From the NCBI GenBank assembly GCA_036924085.1, contig JAVGWX010000004.1:82176941-82240940 (forward strand): 64,000 nucleotides of DNA, written 5' to 3'. This DNA is from Ariolimax columbianus (lineage: Eukaryota > Mollusca > Gastropoda > Stylommatophora > Arionidae). A program made the translations under genes and the position numbers. This document shows, one piece after another, positions 11,366 to 22,059 of the stretch. Under the pieces are notes generated by a model. That model did no database searches, was not told where the DNA came from, and saw only the letters and a program-made list of their open reading frames with translations. Every line of letters starts with the position of its first letter. Position 1 is the stretch's first letter.

Positions 11366-11853
11366 AGGGACCGCGTTCGTTCTCGAACTTCCCCTACCAA
11401 GCCTTCAACGTTCTCAATATGCAACTACCAAGCCCTCAACGTTCTCAATCTCCCACTACTAAGTCCTGAACGTTCTCAAACTCCCGCTACCAAGCCCTGA
11501 ACATTTTCGAACTTCCGCTACCAAGCCCTGAACCTTTTCGAACTCCCGCTACCAAGTGCCGAAAATGGTTTCACAAGTAGCAGGATGTAGTTCGGAGAAG
11601 GGAACGAGTTGTGTCGTAATTTACAACTTGACTGCTATATTTGCAACATTCGGTGTGTCACATCCGAATTCAGCAGAAATTTTTAATTACCGGGTTAGCC
11701 TTCCCTCTTCAATCCCTGAACCATAGCCATTATGCCCGTTGCCGCCTATTATCTAGGATCACCACGTGGAGGTAGAGATGGATCTTTGCAGCTCTGGGTC
11801 TCTGACACTAGTAGCAAGGTTCGGATAGTTGACCGCTATAGCTCATGCATCCA
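11366..11853 (-). repeat. SINE-A with a tandemly expanded 3' terminus
   Basis: About six units of ACCAAGCCCTGAACGTTCTC followed by AAACTCCCGCT (11366-11575) are joined to a long SINE-A body reaching into the head region (ATCTAGGATCACCACGTGGA). This is the same terminal amplification as at 1785-2176, in the opposite orientation. The 290 bases after it are unassigned. Confidence 0.8.
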
Positions 11854-12147
11854 AAATTCTCTTATCATACGTGTTCACTTTCCATAGGCAGCCAAGACTG
11901 CTTTGTCATGGAACATGGTCGCATCTCCAAAGAGATGCTCTATAGATAGTAGGCCGACCATAGATGAGATTCAAAGAGGTGCCTAAGTAGGACATGACGG
12001 CTTTATGCATGGGGCCGACATCCTGGACAGACGAAGCTGCATACTGATCTAAGTGAATGTGAACTCTGAAAAGCCATCTAAGACGACTGAATGGGCGAAA
12101 TATGCTCTTTCAACACGCAGTTTGTTTGTTTTTTTTTTGGTTTTTTT

Positions 12148-12387
12148 TTCGTTCGCCTTAATTGTATATTCCACAAGGCGGTGTGGGTTGCACTGTGGTT
12201 TTTATTTTGCGCCTGTTGGCCCAGTGCATCCGACTTTAGCATGCATTTTGGGTAAGGGTCTGCTTCCTCCTGCATTTTCTAAGGGTATGCTTCCCCGGGG
12301 TAACGGCCGGTGCTGTGATGGAGATCGAACTCAGCACCTTCGGGTTGTGAGCCATCCCACTTAACCACTAGCCCACGCCGTCCCCGA
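12148..12387 (-). repeat. SINE-C, full-length, tRNA-derived
   Basis: Read on the minus strand: GGGGACGGCGTGGGCTAGTG, the box A region, box B (GAGTTCGATCTCC), GGCCGTTACCCCGGGGAAGC, then the 3' end with the CGCCTT hairpin. T-rich sequence flanks the 3' side. One of the most complete copies in the window. Confidence 0.9.
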
Positions 12388-12725
12388 ACGCAGAAGTTTA
12401 ATGATTGCGCTGCAAGAAAAAAGAGCCCTCAAGACCTGAAAACGATCAATGGGTTTTTTTTTTTTTTAATGAAATGACGTTTTAATGAGTAAAATTGATC
12501 CAAGTTGGAATTTCAATCGTGTCAAACATTTGATTGCTGGGCTACCAATGTGCGAATCCTCTGTAGAAGTTCTTTCTTCCCTTCATCTGAAACTGAAAAT
12601 CTTCCTCGTATTGTTATCTCACCCACTGTAATATGTTCCAAGCCTTTCTACTGAACCACTATTTTACATTGCGCTGTGAGTTGATCTCTCCAGTCACATT
12701 CTGTAAGTATTGCACGGCAAAGCTT
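12388..12725. other. no recognisable gene
   Basis: Unique sequence with a T15 run near 12455. Nothing else recognised. Confidence 0.4.
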
Positions 12726-13092
12726 TTATGGCTTGGCTTGGCTTAGCTTCGTTCATTCTCAATCTCCCACTACCAAACACTGAAAGGGCTTAAGTAGCAG
12801 AATGTAGTCCAGAGAACGGAATGCGTTGTGTCGGTTTACAGCTTGGCTGTGATATTTGCACCTTTCGGTCCAACACATCCGACGTCAACAAGCATTTTTT
12901 GAGTACCGGGTTAGCATTCGCTCTTCGATCCCTTCTCCTTATCCAGTCTGCCCTGCTGCAGCCTGTTATCCAGGATCACCGCGTGGAGGTGTAGAAGGGT
13001 TTTGGCAGCTTTGGTTCGCTGGCCCTGACGCTAGCAGTCAGCTGTGAGTCGCTGACCACTGCAGCTCATGCGCGGCTCAGCATCTTGATCCC
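12726..13092 (-). repeat. SINE-A, near full-length
   Basis: The reverse complement carries the whole family consensus, from GGGATCAAGATGCTGAGCC (head) through GGTGATCCTGGATAACAGGC to the terminal GGTAGTGGGAGATTGAGAAT, followed by GAACGAAGC. Similar in length (about 365 bp) to the full copy at 50899-51251. Confidence 0.9.
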
Positions 13093-13375
13093 GAAAAGCT
13101 TATATAATCTCTTTCTTTCACCAGTCTCTATTAACTCTTGATTGATGGTCGTCCGCATCTGTGCATGTTTCAGCTAGCGTTCTGTAAGATCTGCCATCTT
13201 TGCCAAGGGGAATTGTTCCAGGTACTTTTTCCGCTGTAAGAACCACTCACAAAACACGTGCTTGCACAATCGTGAGCTCAACACACAGGTAGACTGTACC
13301 AAAATGGGCAGAGCTATTTTAAGGGTTTCGCTGTATCCGCCACGTGGAAACGGGTGTTCATTTTCTAGCAAGCAC
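13093..13375. other. no recognisable gene
   Basis: Unique sequence between two repeats. No coding motif seen. Confidence 0.4.
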
Positions 13376-13475
13376 AACACACGAGTGGTGAGTGTTAACC
13401 AGGTGGTGGGAAAGCACACGAGTCGTGAGTGTTAACCAGGTGGTGGGAAAGCACACGAGTGGTGAGTGCTTGTCT
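13376..13475. repeat. 37-bp tandem repeat, 2.5 copies
   Basis: CACACGAGTSGTGAGTGTTA followed by ACCAGGTGGTGGGAAAG, repeated; the third unit is diverged. Confidence 0.85.
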
Positions 13476-13539
13476 GACTATGGCAGAGCACACGCATTGT
13501 TTCTCACCTGGTCTTACAGATAAATGTAATGGGTTCTCT

Positions 13540-13710
13540 CAATTAGGACCTGGCCGTACAATTCTATCTTTCTCGTAAGGTGGTATTTCTTACAATTATT
13601 AAAGTGGTATTTCTCTCAATTCTTACGTGACATTTCTCATAATTGCTAAAGTGGCATTTCTCTCAATTGTTAAAGTGGTATTTCTCGCTATTGTTAAAGT
13701 GGTATTTCAC
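13540..13710. repeat. degenerate repeat, about 28-bp unit
   Basis: Recurring AAAGTGGTATTTCTCTCAAT and TGTTAAAGTGGTATTTCTCG units, about six, with base changes in each. CT-rich sequence with scattered similar motifs continues to about 14270. Confidence 0.65.
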
Positions 13711-14269
13711 ATCATTTATATGTATATTTATACTTCTGTGCCCACTCCCATCTCTTCCCATTTATAAGCATCCTATTTATAAGTATTATTTATTCATGTG
13801 GTTCCTCTCCTCTCATTTCTGAGCGTTATTTATTTCTTTGGTTCCAACTTTTCTAATTGTCACATACATCTGTGGTCCTTCCATTTCAAAATATGATATG
13901 TTTATGTAAACAAATCCCCCCCCCCCCCTCTCATCCAATCCCACCCTTCACCTTTTCTAAGCGGTATTTATTTATGTGGTCCCTTCATTCATTTATAAGC
14001 ACTGTGTACCTACGCGCCTCTCCCTTCCCTCATTCATAAGTTGTATGTACTTACGTGTCTTTTCCTTCCCTCGTTTATAAGCACTATGTACTTACGTGTC
14101 TCTCCCTTTCCTCATATCTAAGTTTTATGTCCTTACGTGTCTCTTCCTTCCCCGCATGCCTGTTTCTTTATATTATTTGCCTCCTTGGTTTCGTCTTAGC
14201 CTATCCCCCATCAAATTTATAACTGTTATATATCTCTGCGCCCACCCACCGTCCTCTTTTTCAAGTTTA

Positions 14270-14775
14270 TTTTACCTCTGTGGCTCCTCCCTTTTTTAGT
14301 TCCTTTTACCTCTGTGGTTTCTTCCTTTTACAAGTTCCTTTTACCATCTCTGGTTCCTCTATTTCTAAATTCTTTTTACCTCTGTGGTTCCTCCATTTCT
14401 AAATTCCTTTTACATCTGTGGGTCCTCTCTTTTCTAAATTCCTTATACCTCTGTGGTTCCTCCTATTTCTAAATTCCTTTTACCTCTGTGGTTCCTGCCA
14501 TTTCTAAATTCCTTTTACCTCTGTGGTTCCTCCCATTTCTAAATTCCTTTTACCTCTGTGGTTCCTGCCATTTCTAAATTCCTTTTACCTCTGTGGTTCC
14601 TCCCATTTCTAAATTCCTTTTACCTCTGTGGCTCCTGCCATTTCTAAATTCCTTTTACCTCTGTGGTTCCTGCCATTTCTAAATTCCTTTTACCTCTGTG
14701 GTTCCTCCATTACTACATTCCTTTTTCCTCTGTGGTTCCTCTCTTTTTAAGTTCCTTTTACCTCTGTGCTTCCAG
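14270..14775. repeat. 35-bp minisatellite
   Basis: Roughly 13 units of CCTCTGTGGTTCCTCCCATT followed by TCTAAATTCCTTTTA. TCC/TGCC variants alternate over several units, suggesting a two-unit higher-order step at 14500-14700. A C-run follows at about 14794. Confidence 0.92.
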
Positions 14776-14869
14776 GTTCCTTTCAACTCTGTCGCCCCCC
14801 CCCCCCCCCCAGCTTCCTCTGTGGCCCAAACTCCTTGCACACTTTCTGAGTATAGTTATCGTCTGTGTT

Positions 14870-15031
14870 GTGTGTGTGTGTTGTTGTTGTTGTTGTTGTT
14901 TAATGTCTGTAATAATTAACTTTACTCTTTCGTACACCCTGAAACATCCGCTAACGTGTGGGGTCGATGCAGTTTTTCTCACACCCAATGTGTGCTGATG
15001 AAGGTGGACAGAAGTCCTTCAGACTATTGTG

Positions 15032-15033
<2 letters not shown>
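14870..15033 (-). repeat. family E, partial
   Basis: Starts with (TTG)n and carries TTTACTCTTTCGTACACCCT and the GTGCTGATGAAGGTGGACAG block ending in TTGTGCT. There it is replaced by the TA tract. Confidence 0.6.

Positions 15034-15118
<85 letters not shown>
15034..15118. repeat. (TA)n microsatellite, about 42 units
   Basis: Perfect alternating TA, able to extrude as a cruciform. It interrupts a family E copy at its TGTGCTATGC motif, so expansion probably began at that TAT. The next 365 bases are unassigned. Confidence 0.95.
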
Positions 15119-15119
<1 letters not shown>

Positions 15120-15483
15120 TCGTGAGTTTTTCAGTCAACTAACTGGTTTTGCAGACTCAGAAGTGTCTCACTCCATCTCCGTCTATCCCTTACTGTCCTT
15201 CTGACTGGAGTTTGGAGTAAGATTTGGCTACTTCATCCCTGTACACGCGTGTAAAGAAAGCATTTCTTCTCCTCTTGCGTCCTTATTTGTATATGTAATG
15301 ACGTCCTGAACTGATCCAACGCTTCTCAGATTGTGGCCAAGCGAAGACAATCTTTATCTTCTTATTATTATCATGTTTTCTTTTCGCGTCCCCTGCCTCT
15401 AGTACCATTTTATTCTTCTAGCTGATCTGTTCAATCCTTCCATAGACTACATCTCAAAAGTCTCCAAATTCCTCTCTTTTCAG

Positions 15484-16260
15484 GTGTACACAAAGGGTTC
15501 CGCAGAAAGGCTAGACCGGAATGGGGGAGGAGGCATATACATAAGACACAAAAAGTGGAAATCTAACAGAAGAGGTTTTCCCAACCGGAAAGTCGTCTAC
15601 AAACATCAGAGCAGAATCTATGACCCTCCTGCAAGCACTAAGAATATTTGCGACAGAACAGCAGTCACCAACAAAAATAGTTGTTTTCTGCAGATTTCTA
15701 ATAGAAGCAATTCCAAAAACAAATAACGACCCGCTACTATCAGAGGTCAGAGGAGAATTAGAACAACTGCAGAGATCCTCGACAATAACGCTTCAATGGC
15801 TACCCTCCCATTGCGTAATCACCGGAAGCGAGAGAGCTGACGCTCTAACAAAAGATTGCAGCAAAAAGGCACAATTTAATAACCGAGTATCACACAAATG
15901 GATCACGAACACCATCAGAAATTACCAATGGAGAGAAGACAGAAACATAAGCAGTACACCAGACCCAATTCACCAACTCAAAAGAAATCAACAAACTACC
16001 TTTTTTCTCCCGAGAACTGGTCATTGCAGACTACTAGAACATCTATACCAACTGAAGATCTCACACACCGATGAATATCTATGTGGAATATGAGGCAAGA
16101 ATCCTGAGGATATTTTACAGGAATGCCCAATCTATAGGGAATTGAGATGCCAGACCTGGCCAGAGGGTGCGGAGCTGAGACAAAAGCTGTGGGGCAGCCG
16201 CTCCGACATGGTGAAAACTACAGACTTCATTATGGCGACTGGCCTGCAGATATAGCATGA
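15484..16260 (+). pseudogene. LINE RNase H domain remnant, RH-2 type
   Basis: The translation begins VYTKGSAERLDRNGGGGIYI (RNase H first strand; the catalytic TDGSA is now TKGSA). It continues in a shifted frame with LQALRIFATEQQSPTKIVVF, LQWLPSHCVITGSERADAL and a C-terminal RTGHCRLLEHLYQLKISHTD followed by a C-x-C knuckle. At least one frameshift (near 15620) and a TGA after YLCGI show that it is dead. The same domain recurs at 24911-25945 and 41637-41995, and it differs in sequence from the 36.8 and 47.3 kb family. Confidence 0.75.
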
Positions 16261-16325
16261 CCAAAAGATCCCGACCGTAAAGAAGAAAGAACATCTCTCT
16301 TCTTCATAGTCCATGTCTCCAAAGA

Positions 16326-16781
16326 ATATGTGTGTGCTTGTGTGTTTGTGTGCTTGTGTGTGTGTGTATGTGCGTGTGTGTTTGTGTGCGTTTGTGTGTA
16401 TTTGTGTGTGTGTTTGTGTGTGTGTATGTGCGCGTGTGTTGTGTGTGTTTGTATACTTGTGTGTGTATGCGCGTGTGTGCTTGAGTGTGTGTGTGTGCTT
16501 GTGTGTTTGTGTGCGTGTGTGTGCTTGAGTGTGTGTGTATGTGCTTGTGTGTTTGTGTGTGTGTGCTTGTGTGTGTGTGTATGTGCGTGTGTGTTGTGTG
16601 TGTTTGTATACTTGTGTGTGTATGTGCTTGTGTGTTTGTGTGCTTGAGTGTGTGTATGTGCTTGTGTGTTTGTGTGCGTGTGTTTATGTTTGTGTGTTTG
16701 TATGTGCTTGTGTGTGTGTGTGCTTGAGTGTGTGTGTATGTGCTTGTGTGTTTGTGTGTGTGCGACCGTGTGTGTGTGCGA

Positions 16782-16822
<41 letters not shown>

Positions 16823-17022
16823 CGAGCTTATGTGTGTGTGTCTGTGTGTGTATGTTTGTATATGCGTTCGCGCGTGTGTGTGTATGTGCGTGTGTCAGTG
16901 TGTGTGTTGTTGCGCGAGCGTGCGCGTCCGTGTGTGTGTTGTCGCCTGAGCGTGCGTGTGTGTGTGTGTCCGTGTGTGTGTGTGTTTTCGCGCGCGAGCG
17001 TGTGTTTGTGTTTGTGTGTTGT
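16326..17022. repeat. GT-rich repeat tract, about 700 bp
   Basis: (GT)n interspersed with GTGTGCTTGTGTGTTTGTGT motifs, with a purer core at about 16783-16819. Alternating purine-pyrimidine favours Z-DNA. It is open in several frames as Cys/Val-rich peptides only because of its composition. Confidence 0.95.
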
Positions 17023-17030
17023 TTGCAACT

Positions 17031-17770
17031 AATATAGCTTCAAAAAGTTGTCATGATAATCGACTCAAATTGGAACTAGTGATTTGATCATGCAGACCGT
17101 AGTTTGGTAGTGACCTTGAAAAAATAACGACATGGCTGATGTAACCTTGACGTGTACTCTCGAACAGAAGTTTGGTTTGTGATTGTGCACGTAAGATCAT
17201 TGGAGTTGAAAATATGCTTGATTGTACAACGTATAAATGTCAAATTTTGAGTCTTCCTTGAGAGGTTACCGTCAGAGAAAGTAACCTTCCAACATATAGT
17301 GATACCGCGAGGAATGAATTGCAAGTTTTTGAGTGGCAGAAGCGTTTCCCCCGAAGGAATGGAAATGACCCCCATCTACTCGGACACATGAATTGCGTTT
17401 AGACAAAAGCAGAGCAAATGTTACGTGGTAATTTTTTTTTCTAATGCCGAGTATTGTCTACCATGAACTTATTCTAGTAAGAAACGCCCAGAAAAATTAA
17501 AAACAAACATTTGGATTTGTGTCAGAACATCGATTCCTACAGGTGAAGCAATAATTCGCAACAGACAATGTGATTGATTACCTTGGAAGATCCTCCATAT
17601 TCTCCCGACCTGGCATCGACTATTTTTTTTCTTATTCCCTCGACTGAAGTCGACAACAAAGCAGCTGAGAGGTGTTAAGGAATGCGTTTCAGGAATGTTT
17701 CCAGTGCATTATGGACTTTGGCAGAGTGTGTGGTTGTCGAATAGAACTATTATCAAGGAAATGAAGCGTA
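17031..17770 (+). mobile_element. mariner copy 1, heavily decayed
   Basis: Begins with ATAGCTTCAAAAAGTTGTCA, close to the 5' inverted repeat of copy 2. It retains ACTCTCGAACAGAAGTTTGG, AACGTATAAATGTCAAATTT and, at 17580-17640, the CCTCCATATTCTCCCGACCT block (PPYSPDL). It holds only one unit (CAGCTGAGAGGTGTTAAGGA) of the segment amplified in copy 2. Many indels; no usable frame. The 3' end is cut by a SINE-A copy. Confidence 0.75.
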
Positions 17771-17779
17771 AATAATCGC

Positions 17780-18142
17780 TTGGATTGACTTCGTTCGTAC
17801 TCAATCTCCCGCTACCAAGCCCCGAAAAGGGCTGTGCAAGTTGCAGAATGTAGTCCAGAGAACGGAATGCGTAGTGTCGTAGTTCACAGCTTGACTACGA
17901 AATTTGCACCTTTCGGTCCAACACATCCGACTTCAGCAGGCAGTTTTGAGTACTGACTTAGCCTTCCGTTTTCGATCTCTTCTACTTAGCCAGCCTGCCA
18001 TGTTGCTGCCTGTTATCCAGAATCACCGCGTGGAGGTGTAGAAGGGGCTTGCCAGCTCTGGTTCGCTGGCCCTGACGCTAGCAGTCAGCTATGGGTGTCG
18101 CTGACCACTGCAGCTCATGCGCTGAACAGCCTCTTGATCCCG
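17780..18142 (-). repeat. SINE-A, near full-length
   Basis: Reverse-strand copy from TTCGTACTCAATCTCCCGCT through CGGTCCAACACATCCGACTT to the head end CATGCGCTGAACAGCCTCTT. It separates the two mariner copies. Confidence 0.9.
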
Positions 18143-18877
18143 TAAATAATTGTATTGTTACCTATCTCTATAAAAACACGAATACCTGAAAATTGTTCAC
18201 GGTATTTCGTATACATAATACATGTGCATATGTGTGTGTATGTGTATATATATATGTGTGTGTACGTACGTAAACACAATACACACAGAAACACTCACAC
18301 ACATTGACACACATGGACACACACACACATACATATATATACACACACAGACAAAAAGAAGCAACAAAATTAAAGCGTTTCTTTTTTCAATAAAAAGTTA
18401 TTAGGGAACATGACTGACGATTATACGATGTAGCTTCAAAAAGTTCCCGGACTAATTGAGTCGTGTTTGAATGAAAGATGATAGTATGGAGAATATATAT
18501 TTAGAAGTTGGTAGTGACTTTGACGAAGTGACATGGCAGACGTGACCTTCTCATATACTCTCGAACAGAAGTTACAGAATTTTGTTTGTGTGTTGTGCTC
18601 GTTGCATCGTCGGATTTGAAAATCTTCTTTTTTGAACAACGTACAAATGTCAAATTATTTGTTTTGAGAAGTCACCCTCAGAGACACAAACATTGCTTAA
18701 TAAAGCATATGGTGATACCGCAATGAAGAAATCGCAAGTATCTGAGTGTCATAATCCTCAGACAAAACGTCAGTCCTCTGAATTAAAAAATCTCCAACAA
18801 CTCACAGGACACAGAAATTTCGTTTGTACTAGAGCAAAGGAAAAGTAATCTTAGTATGTTTTGTTTATTCCCAGAGT

Positions 18878-20035
18878 ATTGTCTACCATGATTTCATTCC
18901 TGAAGGCCGAACGGTTAACAAGGAAATGTACGTTGATATCCTCCGTCGTCTAAGAGATGAAATCAGAAGCAAACGACCAGAGAAATTAAGAACAAACAGT
19001 TGGATTATTCTGCATGACAATGCGCCAGCACATCGATCACTGCTGGTGAAGCAGCACCTCGCAAAGCACAATGTGATTACCTTGGAACATCCTCCATATT
19101 CTCCCGACCTGGCACCGACTGATTTTTTTCTTGTTCCCTCGACTGGTTGGCACTGAAAGGACAGCGCTTCAAGGATGCTGGTGACGTTATTAGCACAATG
19201 CGACAAGACAGCTGAGAGAGGTGTCAAAGAATGGGTTCCACGAATATTTTCCAGCAGCTGAGAGAGGTGTCAAAGAATGGGTTCCACGAATGTCTCAGAG
19301 CAGCTGAGAGAAGTGTCAAAGAATGGGTTCCACGAATGTTTCCAGCAGCTGAGAGAGGTGTCAAAGAATGGGTTCCACGAATGTTTCCAGCAGCTGAGAG
19401 AGGTGTCAAAGAATGGGTTCCACGAATGTTTCCAGCAGCTGAGAGAGGTGTCAAAGAATGGGTTCCACGAATGTTTCCAGCAGCTGAGAGAGGTGTCAAA
19501 GAATGGGTTCCACGAATATTTTCCAGCAGCTGAGAGAGGTGTCAAAGAATGGGTTCCACGAATATTTTCCAGCAGCTGAGAGAGGTGTCAAAGAATGGGT
19601 TCCACGAATGTTTCCAGCAGCTGAGAGAGGTGTCAAAGAATGGGTTCCACGAATGTTTCCAGCAGCTGAGAGAGGTGTCAAAGAATGGGTTCCACGAATG
19701 TTTCCAGCAGCTGAGAGAGGTGTCAAAGAATGGGTTCCACGAATTTCTCCAGCAGCTGAGAGAGGTGTCAAAGAATGGGTTCCACGAATTTCTCCAGCAG
19801 CTGAGAGAGGTGTCAAAGAATGGGTTCCACGAATTACTCCAGCAGCTGAGAGAGGTGTCAAAGAATGGGTTCCACGAATGTTTCCAGCAGCTGAGAGAGG
19901 TGTCAAAGAATGGGTTCCACGAATGTTTCCAGCAGCTGAGAGAGGTGTCAAAGAATGGGTTCCACGAATGTTTCCAGCAGCTGTATACACGCTGCCAAAA
20001 GTGTGTAGCTGCCGAAGAGAAAAACTTTGAAGGAA
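18878..20035 (+). pseudogene. mariner transposase, C-terminal half with internal tandem amplification
   Basis: A DDE/D transposase that would cut and paste the element. The frame 18926-19156 encodes MYVDILRRLRDEIRSKRPEK, then SWIILHDNAPAHRSLLVKQH (second catalytic Asp in HDN) and LEHPPYSPDLAPTDFFLVP (third Asp in the SPDLAPTD region). A frameshift and stop follow SRLKSAL-equivalent residues at about 19155. From 19214 the segment LREVSKNGFHECFQQ is repeated 17 times, after which the family's normal C-terminus resumes (LYTRCQKCVAAEEKNFEGN). In an ordinary mariner this segment occurs once. The N-terminal HTH half is broken by frameshifts, so no active enzyme is expected. Confidence 0.85.
19214..19983 (+). 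repeat. 45-bp coding minisatellite, 17 units
   Basis: Unit GAGAGAGGTGTCAAAGAATG, GGTTCCACGAATGTTTCCAG, CAGCT. Unit starts are 19214, 19260, 19306, then every 45 bp to 19486, then 19532, 19578, and every 45 bp to 19938. Four units are 46 bp: the 1st, 7th and 8th carry ATATTTTCC, and the 2nd carries ATGTCTCAGAG. The last nine or ten units are all 45 bp, so the transposase frame is kept through to the C-terminus. Units are almost identical, indicating recent expansion or homogenisation. Confidence 0.97.
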
Positions 20036-20424
20036 ATGTTGTGTCACAAATTCAATTGTATGTTCTGTATACTCCACTAACTCCTGGAACTTTTTTAAGC
20101 TACCTCGTGTAATTTTCCAGCGTAATCTAGGCAACGTTAGCTGCAAGTCCTCCTCCTCCTCCACACCCACCAACCCTTAACCCCTTAAGCGTCAACAAAG
20201 TTCTCGGACATCTTTAGGAAACATGGAACACAAGTCTTGGTTGTATGTGTAGCCGATACCTCATGTACCATGTCGATGTTTCAGAACACATGACGCCTCT
20301 GCAGCCGACTCCTCACATGTGTGCCCTGGGTACGGAAAGGGTATGCTGTGCCAGGATTGGTATCTACAATCAATTAAACGTAATAAAACGTAAATTAAAC
20401 GTAAATTAAACGTATACTGAGCCA

Positions 20425-21200
20425 ATCATCAAGATCAATTGTGAAAAACTGAAAGTTGTAAATAGATTCACATACCTCGGTAGTACACTGTCTCAGAATG
20501 TAGTCATGGATGTTGAGATGAAAGCTAGCATCGCCAAAGCCAGCGCCCCTTTTAGCAGACTACACTCAAACGTTTGGCGTCGAAATGGCATCAGCCTCCA
20601 GACGAAGCTGAAAGTGTACACAGCAGTGGTGGTCCGTGTGTTGCTATATGCAAGTGAAACATGGCCTGTATACAGGCGGCATGCAAAGAAGCTGAATCAA
20701 TTTCACACATTTTGTCTCAGGAGGGTGAAGAATGTCAAATGGCAGAACAGGATTCCGGACACTGTTGTTGTTGAGAGAGCTGGTATCCCTAGGATTGATA
20801 CCATCATGATGAAATCACAGATTCGCTGGGTGGGTCATGCGGGTCGCATGCCAGACTATGGGTTGCCAAAAATAATCTTCTATGGCGAATTGCAGAATGG
20901 CGAACGCTCTAAAATGAAAGCAAAAAAAAAACGATTTTTAAAGACACACTAAAAACGTCTTTAAAAACCTTCTGAATAAACCTCGAAACATGGGAAGATG
21001 CTGCAAAAGACCGTACAACCTGGCTTCCAGCTCACCCCAGAGGAAAAAGACTGCAATAGAACAACGGAGAAAGGTCAGAAAAGCCCTTGAAATATCAGTC
21101 CCGCGAAGCGAACTTTCCATGCCCTGACAGCCTGCGAGTATGCAGATCCCAAATCGGACTTGTCAGCCATCTCCGCACCCATCCACAGAACAGAAGTACG
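20425..21200 (+). pseudogene. LINE ORF2 C-terminal part with C2H2 finger
   Basis: Translation: FTYLGSTLSQNVVMDVEMKA, YTAVVVRVLLYASETWPVYR, QIRWVGHAGRMPDYGLPKII, then after stops a CRSQIGLVSHLRTHPQ finger near 21133-21180. This motif order (YLGS, LLYxSETW, RWxGHxxRMP, terminal zinc finger) belongs to a common invertebrate LINE group whose RT core is missing here. Breaks include a stop at 20950 after an A-run (a likely frameshift) and several further stops. Confidence 0.7.
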
Positions 21201-21411
21201 GAATACTCGACTGGAAGGACTGGCGAAAATGAAAAAGGAAAGGTTCTCATCACGCGTGATGGACGAACAAGACCTCTCCAGTCGTGTAAAAACACGTATT
21301 GAGGCACGTAAGATGCTGACCTCATCTTTGCCTGCGATTGGCAACTGTTCGTTGCTTTATCTATGGAGTCAGCTGCCACTGCATCTTACTTGCAGACATT
21401 ATGTGGAACTT

Positions 21412-21455
21412 CGCCTTGGGGAATAGAAGAATAAGGCGAACGCAAAAAAAATGTG
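21412..21455 (+). repeat. isolated SINE-C-type 3' tail
   Basis: CGCCTTGGGGAATAGAAGAATAAGGCG-type hairpin (the 6-bp stem CGCCTT/AAGGCG kept) followed by AACGCAAAAAAAA. It is the terminal 40 bp of SINE-C with no SINE-C body. It lies just downstream of the LINE remnant above and may be that LINE's own 3' end. Confidence 0.6.
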
Positions 21456-21689
21456 GAACTGGAGCCTACTATGGATGATGTGGTCTGCCGATCCTTGAAT
21501 GATGAAGTATAATCCCGATCTGGTCCACTGCTGTAATCCACTTTACTGTCACTACTCGGTGTGCCTGTCCTGACACGAACAGTGTGGAACTCCCTACTCC
21601 AATCGTACATTTGCTGGAGAGACAGGCATACACCACCATACCGAACCTCCATTCACTAATTAGTTTTTAAAGGGGATCCCCTTACTTGT

Positions 21690-21740
21690 TCAACAAATGA
21701 ATGGTATTGATCCAACAGCCTGTAGGCTCCTGCCCTTTGA
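21690..21740 (-). repeat. short dispersed repeat shared with 31207-31328
   Basis: TTGATCCAACAGCCTGTAGG followed by CTCCTGCCCTTTGAA is the reverse complement of the unit repeated at 31207-31328. Confidence 0.6.
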
Positions 21741-21884
21741 AACACTACCGTAAGGTGGTATCTGTAAGTGTTTATATGATGTTGTTTAGTTACGTACAAA
21801 ATGTTTCATTTGTCTGGCCTCGAAGACAAAAACTCTACAGACATACCAGCAGCAACAACAGCAACAACAAAATACCGCTGCTCC

Positions 21885-22010
21885 TGGTTATTTATTGCTG
21901 TTGTTTATTGTTGTTGTTGTGTTGTTGATGTTTAATGCCAACAATAAATATTTACTCTTTTGTGTGACCTAAAAAGGGCGTTAAATGGCGGTTTGTAGTA
22001 TATAGCTAGT
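21885..22010 (-). repeat. family E, 3' part
   Basis: TTGTTGTTGTGTTGTTGATG followed by TTTACTCTTTTGTGTGACCT and GCGTTAAATGGCGGTTTGTAG, parallel to the copies near 14870 and 9664. Confidence 0.55.
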
Positions 22011-22059
22011 TAACACAAATAAACAAACTAACTAACAAACTAATAAGTGATGTTAAATT

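Larger units (their letters stand above)
18424..20109 (+). mobile_element. mariner copy 2 with terminal inverted repeats
   Basis: The left end TACGATGTAGCTTCAAAAAG is matched by the reverse complement of the right end at 20079-20109 (CACGAGGTAGCTTAAAAAAG). Both inverted repeats continue through GTTCC-GGA. TA dinucleotides at 18422-18423 and 20110-20111 are the expected target duplication. Inside is a mariner transposase remnant: N-terminal pieces resembling EQRTNVKLF and NKAYGDTAMKKSQVSE in shifted frames, then the catalytic half at 18880-19156. The element is swollen by a 45-bp array. Confidence 0.9.

Noticed and set aside
16313..17037. Cys/Val-rich protein (up to 167 codons)
   Set aside because: Encoded by the GT tract; several overlapping frames of equal quality and no start context.
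19231..20173. Long minus-strand frame with repeated TPLSAAGNIRGTHSL
   Set aside because: It is the antisense of the mariner 45-bp array; the plus strand has the recognisable transposase context.
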